From NCBI GenBank assembly GCA_003140275.1, contig PLJQ01000500.1:1-6383 (forward strand): 6,383 nt of DNA, given 5' to 3'. A model generated the notes under the pieces. It searched no databases. It saw only the letters and a program-made list of their open reading frames with translations, and was not told where the DNA came from. Source of the stretch: Limisphaerales bacterium (GTDB lineage: Bacteria > Verrucomicrobiota > Verrucomicrobiia > Limisphaerales > PALSA-1396). Position 1 is the stretch's first letter; the number at the start of each line of letters is the position of its first letter. Both the position numbers and the translations under genes were made by a program. Shown here in pieces: positions 1 through 3,845 of the stretch.

Positions 1-38
1 AACTATGACGTATTCAGGCTAGGCCCGAACGTGCTGAT

Positions 39-440
39 GTGGTCCACGACGTTCTTGCGTTTCTGGCCGAGCAGATGATGGATTTGAACCAACACCAGCG
101 CGCCGCCGCCCACCAGTTTCTCACCGACCTCAAAGATTTCCATTGCATTGACGCCCGCACTCTCAACCCGAAAACCAAGCTCGACGAATTCTGGAAGCTG
201 GACACCGCCGAAGTCTTCGCCCACTTGAACAAGAACCGCAAATCGCTCGCCGCCGCCAAGCTGGATTTGAACGAAGCCGCTGAAAACAAAATCCGCTCCC
301 GCTTCGAGCAATCCAAGTCCGCCATCCTCCCGTTGGAAGCACAAATCGTCTTCACCGACGAGTTGATTGACCAGATCGTCTATCGCCTCTACGCCCTGAC
401 GCCGGAGGAAATCAAAATTGTGGGAGGCAGCGCGAAATGA
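39..440 (+). CDS. C-terminal fragment of an Eco57I-like type IIG restriction-modification enzyme (probable gene remnant)
   Basis: The 133 residues resemble the C-terminal end of large type IIG enzymes, in which one chain carries the endonuclease, the N6-adenine methylase and the target-recognition part. Visible family signatures are DVVHDVLAFLAEQM just after the start, KTKLDEFWKLDT in the middle, a helical stretch ending ILPLEAQI, and the closing TDELIDQIVYRLYALTPEEIKIV. The methylase motifs (NPPY and the SAM-binding loop) and the nuclease motif are absent, so the fragment should not be catalytic alone. The GTG at 39 is only a formal start. The frame is open from 9 and codes a family-like ARPERADV before it, while a TGA at 6-8 blocks extension. 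A full-length gene therefore must have been broken or frameshifted at or before the window edge. The stop overlaps an ATGA that begins the repeat-encoded frame downstream. The family assignment comes from remembered conserved tails and is fairly secure; whether the fragment is expressed is unknown. Confidence 0.65.
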   Translation: MVHDVLAFLAEQMMDLNQHQRAAAHQFLTDLKDFHCIDARTLNPKTKLDEFWKLDTAEVFAHLNKNRKSLAAAKLDLNEAAENKIRSRFEQSKSAILPLEAQIVFTDELIDQIVYRLYALTPEEIKIVGGSAK

Positions 441-449
441 GCGCCAGCT

Positions 450-575
450 TTTGGACTGCGGTGGCAAGTCAGACGCGACACCGCTTTCGCACGGGCGGAA
501 AGTTACCGGATGGAGTGACGTTCTCGTGCGCTCGAAAGCGCCGTCGCCGCTGCGCTCTGCCGGCGCACTCTAAAA
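450..575 (+). repeat. Long imperfect inverted repeat (hairpin element), copy A
   Basis: The left arm starts TTGGACTGCGGTGGC at 451 and ends CGCTTTCGCACG near 492. The right arm starts CGTGCGCTCGAAAGCG at 525 and ends GGCGCACTCTAAAA at 575. The inner ends pair almost perfectly (CGCTTTCGCACG against CGTGCG and AAAGCG with a four-base bulge), and the outer ends share the TTGGAsTGCG pattern. The loop is roughly 30 bases. This is the shape of a palindromic extragenic or MITE-like element, or of a strong RNA hairpin acting as a 3' stabiliser or terminator for the gene ending at 440. No transposase or clear target duplication is visible. Confidence 0.7.
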
Positions 576-590
576 TTCCTGCCGCGCCGG

Positions 591-640
591 GCGAGAAACA
601 AAAGCCGATGGAGCAATTGGTGGAGCGGATTTAGTCGGCG
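591..640 (+). pseudogene. Fragment resembling a TaqI/type IIG methylase C-terminal helix, interrupted by an amber codon
   Basis: The frame that starts ATGA at 437 reads KQKPMEQLVERI, then TAG at 632-634, then SAKRR. Methylases of the TaqI/Eco57I type often have a segment of the form QxxMxxLVxRILxAK about 30 to 50 residues before their terminal LYxLTxEEIxIV motif. Here that segment lies after such a terminal motif rather than before it, so the order is permuted relative to a normal gene. Copy B carries TTG instead of TAG. The short length makes the family assignment an inference. Confidence 0.4.
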
Positions 641-652
641 AAGCGGCGGGAC

Positions 653-844
653 ATGGGCCTTCGCTCGGAAGCTTCGTCCTTACAAGCCGGGTTGACCCAA
701 CGCCTCGTCGCGCTCGCGGCAAAAGCGGATGAGCTGGCTCGCAGCCGGACGGGTGATGAAAAGCGAGCAACCGAATTGGCGTGCTTGCTGGAGTTCTGGC
801 TGATTCACGGCAAGCCGCGTCGTGAGCCGAAAGAAAAAGATTGA
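653..844 (+). CDS. Small hypothetical ORF, possibly the 3' part of a broken frame
   Basis: The frame codes 63 residues. The first 13 or so come from repeat copy A. The unique remainder, from about 691, is rich in charged and helix-forming residues and ends in a very basic tail (KPRREPKEKD). It is in the same frame as the repeat ORF at 437-634 and is separated from it only by the amber codon at 632-634, so 437-844 could have been one reading frame. I see no Shine-Dalgarno site before 653 and recognise no family. Nothing shows that it is expressed. Confidence 0.25.
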   Translation: MGLRSEASSLQAGLTQRLVALAAKADELARSRTGDEKRATELACLLEFWLIHGKPRREPKEKD

Positions 845-852
845 AGCAAGCC

Positions 853-877
853 GGCTTGGACTGCATTTGTCCAACCC
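853..877 (+). other. Small hairpin (TTGGAC/GTCCAA) upstream of the unknown gene
   Basis: TTGGAC at 856-861 pairs perfectly with GTCCAA at 869-874 around a seven-base loop. GG at 853-854 and CC at 876-877 extend the stem across one C-C mismatch. There is no T run after it, so it is a weak terminator candidate; it could equally be a leader structure for the gene at 930. Confidence 0.3.
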
Positions 878-920
878 GTTCGCGCAAACTGTCCGGCAGT
901 GAAAAACGAAACAACAAATT

Positions 921-924
921 GAGG
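921..924 (+). promoter_or_regulatory. Ribosome binding site for the gene at 930
   Basis: GAGG lies five bases before the ATG at 930. It supports that start and is the only good Shine-Dalgarno match before any of the main genes in this window. Confidence 0.6.
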
Positions 925-929
925 CGATT

Positions 930-1649
930 ATGGGACTGACCATTCACTACAAATTGTCCGTCGCAAAGAAACCTTCCGTCGCGGTCGTTCGCGAACTGGC
1001 CGAACGCACGGCGCTTTACGCCCGGAAAATCGGTTGCGCTGAGGTTGGCGAAGTTGAAAGCGTCAAGGCCGACAGGCCCTTCACGTCGTTATTTGTCAGC
1101 GTGGGACGCGAAGAGGATTGTTGCTTCGGCCATATTCCCGCCAAGCGCGGTTGGGTGGTGGAAGTCTGGCCGGGGGAAGGCTGCGAAAGCGCGCTGTTCG
1201 GCCTGTGCAAGTATCAGCGCCGGATTCCGTTTCGCGCGGGGTCAATCGCCACTGGTTTTGAGGGCGGCTGGCTGCTGAAAGGTTTTTGCAAAACCCAATA
1301 TGCAGGCGAGCACGGCTGGGGCCATTTTCTGAAGTGCCATCGGCAAATCATCAGCCTGCTGGATTTTTGGCGGCGGCTTGGCGTGTTGGTGGAGGTGACC
1401 GACGAAGGCGAATACTGGCACACGCGATCGGAAGAAAAATTAAGGAGCAAGCTCCAGCAATACGACGGCTTGGTCGCGGCGGTGGGTGGGATGTTCAAGG
1501 ATATGCCAAACGATTCAGGCGGCAGTCTTTCGGTAGAATCGCCGATTTTTGACTACGCAAATTTCGAGCGGCTGGAGCATGAAGGACGACTGGAGTTTGG
1601 CAAGCAAGTCGAACAGTTTGGAAAAGCAGCCGGCAAAGGACTTTTCTAA
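930..1649 (+). CDS. Conserved hypothetical protein with MGLTIHY N-terminus
   Basis: The protein has 239 residues with no signal peptide and no membrane helix, so it is probably cytoplasmic. The opening MGLTIHYKLS, the central KTQYA (121-125), FLKCHRQIISLLD (133-145) and VTDEGEYW (156-163) recall a family of uncharacterised proteins I associate with Verrucomicrobiota and Planctomycetota. I know of no function for that family and assign none. Seven cysteines are present (36, 64, 65, 85, 93, 120, 137), including an adjacent pair, but no classical zinc-ribbon spacing. The C-terminal 40 residues are charged and look flexible. The ATG at 930 has a GAGG five bases upstream. The gene stands alone between the two direct-repeat copies, with fragments of restriction-modification genes outside it, which suggests it belongs to the accessory genome. 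The reading frame is uninterrupted, unlike its neighbours. Confidence 0.8.
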   Translation: MGLTIHYKLSVAKKPSVAVVRELAERTALYARKIGCAEVGEVESVKADRPFTSLFVSVGREEDCCFGHIPAKRGWVVEVWPGEGCESALFGLCKYQRRIPFRAGSIATGFEGGWLLKGFCKTQYAGEHGWGHFLKCHRQIISLLDFWRRLGVLVEVTDEGEYWHTRSEEKLRSKLQQYDGLVAAVGGMFKDMPNDSGGSLSVESPIFDYANFERLEHEGRLEFGKQVEQFGKAAGKGLF

Positions 1650-1752
1650 ACCAGCCGCATCGGTGACAAAAAGAAAGCGATGGAACTTTACGCATGTCGG
1701 CTTTGATATTGACGGCGTGCGGTGGCCAATGATCGGTTATGCCAGATGCCAA
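1650..1752. other. Intergenic stretch with nothing recognised
   Basis: One plus-strand frame is open from 1549 to 1791, but up to 1649 it lies over the end of the unknown gene, and beyond that it reads without a recognisable motif. I see no promoter, terminator or RNA gene in this stretch. Confidence 0.4.
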
Positions 1753-1860
1753 AACAAAAGCCATGAAGCGATTGGTGGAGCGGAAGCGTGAGAGTTGGTG
1801 TCTGCGCTCTATGCCTTGACGCCGGAGGAAATCAAAATCGTGCAAGGCGCAACGAAATGA
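1753..1860 (+). pseudogene. Condensed, frameshifted tail of a type IIG restriction-modification gene
   Basis: Two pieces appear in the normal order for the family. Bases 1753-1783 match 597-628 and 2017-2048 in 29 of 32 columns with one missing G, and encode KAMKRLVER. Bases 1792-1860, in a different frame and preceded by a TGA at 1789-1791, encode ELVSALYALTPEEIKIVQG and then ATK before the stop. The joining region is shorter than in family members, and the frame changes between the pieces, so the gene is dead. No start signal or upstream part of the enzyme is present between here and the unknown gene. Confidence 0.5.
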
Positions 1861-2110
1861 GCGCGAGCTTTTGGACTGCGGTGGCAAGTCGGACGCGACA
1901 CCGCTTTCGCACGGGCGGAAAGTTACCGGATGGAGTGGCGTTCTCATGCGCTCGAAAGCGCCGTCGCCGCTGCGCTCCGCCGGCGCACTCCAAGATTCCC
2001 GCCGTGCCGGGCGAGCAACAAAAGCCGATGGAGCGGTTGGTGGAGCGGGTTTTGTCGGCGAAGTGGCGGGACGTGGGCCTTCGCTCGGAAGCTTCGCCCC
2101 CACAAGCCGG
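1811..2110 (+). repeat. Direct repeat, copy B (300 bp; pairs with 391-690)
   Basis: This is the second copy of the composite block, about 91 percent identical to copy A and collinear with it. Copy B keeps TTG where copy A has TAG, so its frame from the ATG at 1857 runs through the whole palindrome and both methylase-like fragments to a stop at 2127-2129. The pair encloses about 1.1 kb containing the unknown gene at 930-1649. As direct repeats they could allow loss or amplification of the enclosed DNA by homologous recombination. Confidence 0.9.
1870..1995 (+). repeat. Long imperfect inverted repeat (hairpin element), copy B
   Basis: The arms have the same layout as in copy A. The left arm begins TTGGACTGCGG at 1871 and ends in CGCTTTCGCA near 1911. 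The right arm runs from ATGCGCTCGAAAGCG near 1946 to GGCGCACTCCAAG at 1993. The outer right end here (CTCCAA) pairs better with the left TTGGA than the altered CTCTAA of copy A, so copy B may be nearer the ancestral element. Confidence 0.7.
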
Positions 2111-2129
2111 TGCGGACGTGGACGACTAA
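2011..2129 (+). pseudogene. Second methylase C-terminal-like fragment with an internal repeat insertion
   Basis: The frame reads EQQKPMERLVERVLSAK, then about 16 residues (WRDVGLRSEASPPQAG) encoded by the repeat's last segment, then ADVDD and a stop. In TaqI/Eco57I-type methylases the LVxRILxAK helix is commonly followed directly by a DxxADTSxLE-like stretch. The 16-residue block therefore looks like an in-frame insertion into such a sequence. The rest of the enzyme tail is missing after the stop at 2127-2129. This is a fragment, not a functional protein; the family link is inferred. Confidence 0.4.
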
Positions 2130-2143
2130 GTAAACTTCCCTGG

Positions 2144-2173
2144 TTGAAAATAAATCTCTGCCGCGTCTATGAT
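2144..2173 (+). promoter_or_regulatory. Candidate sigma-70-type promoter overlapping the annotated start
   Basis: TTGAAA at 2144-2149 and TATGAT at 2168-2173 are separated by 18 bases, and each differs from consensus at one position. If used, transcription would begin near 2180, at or just before the ATG at 2181. The ATG at 2169 would then lie inside the -10 box and could not be the start. Confidence 0.4.
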
Positions 2174-3755
2174 TGCACCCATGACCCTGATGAAAAACTA
2201 TCCCAAAGCTATCGTCGCCTGTTTGTTGCTCGTTTGTTTGTCCGCACTCGCAGCGGATTCATCCAAGCCGCTCACGCTGTCCACGCGCAGCCGGGTCGAA
2301 ACGTCCAAGGGCAGCGGCAAGTATCAGGTCGTCAACAAAACCGTCGAATGGGAGCCCAAAAAAACCGCCATCATCATTTGCGACATGTGGAACCAGCACT
2401 GGTGCACAGGCGCGACGGAGCGCGTGGCGGAAATGGCACCGCGCATGAACGACGTCATCAAGGAAGCCCGCCGGCGCGGCGTGTTCATCGTTCATTGTCC
2501 CAGCGACACGATGAAGTTTTACGCTGGTGCGCCGCAACGGAAACGCGCCCAGGAAGCGCCCAAGATCAAACCGCCCGCTGACGTAAGCAAATGGAAGTCG
2601 TTGAACCTGGCCAGGGAAGGACCGTTGCCAATTGACGATTCCGATGGCGGTTGCGACGACCAGCCCCAGTGCAAACAAGGCGGGCCGTGGAAACGTGAGA
2701 TCGCCACACTCGAAATCGCGCCCGAAGATGCCATCACCGACAACGGCGAGGAAGTCTATAACCTGCTTCAGCAATCCGGCATCGACAACGTCATCATCAT
2801 GGGAGTGCATGCCAACATGTGCGCTCTGGGCCGGCCATTTTCCATCCGGCAAATGGTCAGCGTCGGCAAGAATGTGCTGTTGATGCGCGACTTGACTGAC
2901 ACGATGTACAACTCGCGAAAGAAGCCGTTCGTCAGTCATTTTGCCGGCACCGATCTGGTCGTGGAACACATCGAAAAATACTGGTGCCCGTCGATCACCA
3001 GCGCGGACATTCTCGGAGGACAACCGTTCCGCTTCAAGGATGACAAGCGTTCGCAAATCGCCTTCCTCATCAGCGAACCGGAATATCATACGGCGGAAAC
3101 GCTGCCGGAATTCGCCAAGAAGGAACTCGCCTTTCGCGGTTTCCATTGCACGTTCATTCAGGCTGATGCCAGCGACCCGAATGCATTTACCGGAATCGAA
3201 GCCATCAAGAATGCCGACCTGCTCGTGGTCAGCGTCCGCCGTCGCACGCCGCCCAAGGAGCAACTTGAACTCATCCGTCAACACCTGAACGCGGGCAGGC
3301 CGTTGGTCGGTATCCGCAATGCCAGTCATGCGTTCGATGCGAAACCACCCGATGAACGCCACGACTCGTGGAGCACGTTCGATGTCGATATCCTCGGCGC
3401 GAGCTATCAAGGGCATTATGCCAATAAACCGCCGAACAGTCCGGCGACCTTGCTGAGCGTCGTTGCGGATGCGGCAACTCATCCGGTGCTCACGGGCATT
3501 CCTGCCGGGGGCGTGCGCGTGACATCGCATCTTTACAAAAGCCGCAATCTCGCGCCAACCGTCACGCCGCTGCTGAACGGCCAGTTGGAGGGAACTTCCA
3601 GCATCGAGCCGGTCGCCTGGGTGAACACGGGCAACCAGCGCCGCGTTTTTTACACGTCGCTGGGCAATCCCGAAGATTTTCAACTGCCGGCCTTTCGTCG
3701 CCTGCTGCTCAATGGCATCCTGTGGAGCTTGAACCAACCCACCCCACCGCGATAG
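2169..3755 (+). CDS. Exported isochorismatase-like hydrolase fused to a ThuA-like domain
   Basis: The 528-residue protein starts with a signal peptide: a lysine, a hydrophobic run AIVACLLLVCLSALA, and a likely cleavage before AAD near residue 29, so it is periplasmic or secreted. Residues 60-275 form an isochorismatase-like (cysteine hydrolase) domain, with IIICDMWNQHW supplying the usual acid (D72) and GVHANMCALGR the usual nucleophile (C218). The lysine of the typical Asp-Lys-Cys triad is not evident at its normal place, where the sequence reads IAPEDAITDNGEE. Residues 296-523 form a ThuA-like, class I amidotransferase-like fold: IAFLISEPEYHT at the start, LLVVSVRRR, GRPLVGIRNASHAF, HPVLTGI and a final RRVFYTSLGN. 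Such ThuA domains are frequent in exported proteins of Planctomycetota and Verrucomicrobiota. The substrate is unknown. Starts at 2169, 2181 and 2190 share the frame; none has a Shine-Dalgarno site, and all keep the signal peptide. The candidate promoter favours 2181 or 2190. Confidence 0.9.
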   Translation: MIAPMTLMKNYPKAIVACLLLVCLSALAADSSKPLTLSTRSRVETSKGSGKYQVVNKTVEWEPKKTAIIICDMWNQHWCTGATERVAEMAPRMNDVIKEARRRGVFIVHCPSDTMKFYAGAPQRKRAQEAPKIKPPADVSKWKSLNLAREGPLPIDDSDGGCDDQPQCKQGGPWKREIATLEIAPEDAITDNGEEVYNLLQQSGIDNVIIMGVHANMCALGRPFSIRQMVSVGKNVLLMRDLTDTMYNSRKKPFVSHFAGTDLVVEHIEKYWCPSITSADILGGQPFRFKDDKRSQIAFLISEPEYHTAETLPEFAKKELAFRGFHCTFIQADASDPNAFTGIEAIKNADLLVVSVRRRTPPKEQLELIRQHLNAGRPLVGIRNASHAFDAKPPDERHDSWSTFDVDILGASYQGHYANKPPNSPATLLSVVADAATHPVLTGIPAGGVRVTSHLYKSRNLAPTVTPLLNGQLEGTSSIEPVAWVNTGNQRRVFYTSLGNPEDFQLPAFRRLLLNGILWSLNQPTPPR

Positions 3756-3777
3756 CGGTTGGCCAAGGCTTGTTTTT
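3746..3777 (+). terminator. Weak terminator candidate at the end of the hydrolase gene
   Basis: ACCGC at 3746-3750 pairs with GCGGT at 3755-3759 around GATA, spanning the stop codon. A run of five T lies about a dozen bases further on, which is too far for a typical intrinsic terminator. Termination here is possible but not well supported. Confidence 0.2.
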
Positions 3778-3792
3778 CATTTGCGGCGATTG

Positions 3793-3819
3793 GTCACTAA
3801 GACTAAAGTCTGAAGTGAC
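3793..3819 (+). other. Hairpin in the gap between the hydrolase and cytochrome genes
   Basis: GTCACT at 3793-3798 pairs with AGTGAC at 3814-3819, and AGACT at 3800-3804 pairs with AGTCT at 3807-3811, giving an 11-pair stem with a small internal loop and a tight apex. There is no T run after it. It lies 27 bases before the ATG of the next gene, so it could be an operator-like dyad, a leader structure or a small dispersed repeat. Its AT-richer composition stands out from the flanking genes. Confidence 0.45.
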
Positions 3820-3845
3820 ACAAACCAAACTTTCAGATTGCGAAA

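Larger units (their letters stand above)
391..690 (+). repeat. Direct repeat, copy A (300 bp; pairs with 1811-2110)
   Basis: By direct comparison, 272 of 300 positions match the second copy without any gap, at a constant offset of 1420. Most differences are transitions. Identity falls off sharply upstream of about 391 and after 690. The block is composite: the last codons of a type IIG-like reading frame, a long imperfect palindrome, a fragment encoding QKPMEQLVERI, and a final segment of about 40 bases containing the GAAGCTTC palindrome and ending in ACAAGCCGG. An amber codon at 632-634 replaces a TTG leucine codon found in copy B, so the frame through this copy is broken. Confidence 0.9.

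Noticed and set aside
3..467. 154-residue minus-strand open frame
   Set aside because: It lies antisense to the type IIG fragment, has no ribosome binding site and no recognisable motif; the plus-strand frame shows clear family signatures.
1495..2103. 202-residue minus-strand open frame across the unknown gene's end and repeat copy B
   Set aside because: Its similarity to the minus-strand frames over copy A is explained by the DNA repeat itself, and it overlaps identifiable plus-strand fragments.
391..2110. CRISPR array or composite transposon explanation for the repeats
   Set aside because: There are only two 300-bp copies with a 1.1-kb spacer containing a gene, no short regularly spaced repeats, and no transposase gene or inverted terminal insertion sequence.
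39..2129. A working restriction-modification system
   Set aside because: Only C-terminal tails are present; no methylase catalytic motif or nuclease motif can be seen in any frame.
1871..2581. 236-residue plus-strand open frame running from the palindrome into the hydrolase gene
   Set aside because: It starts in the repeat and overlaps the hydrolase in another frame for over 400 bases; long open frames arise by chance in this GC-rich sequence.
2259..3737. 492-residue minus-strand open frame
   Set aside because: It is fully antisense to the hydrolase/ThuA gene, whose domains and signal peptide are clear; codon bias of the real gene keeps this frame open.
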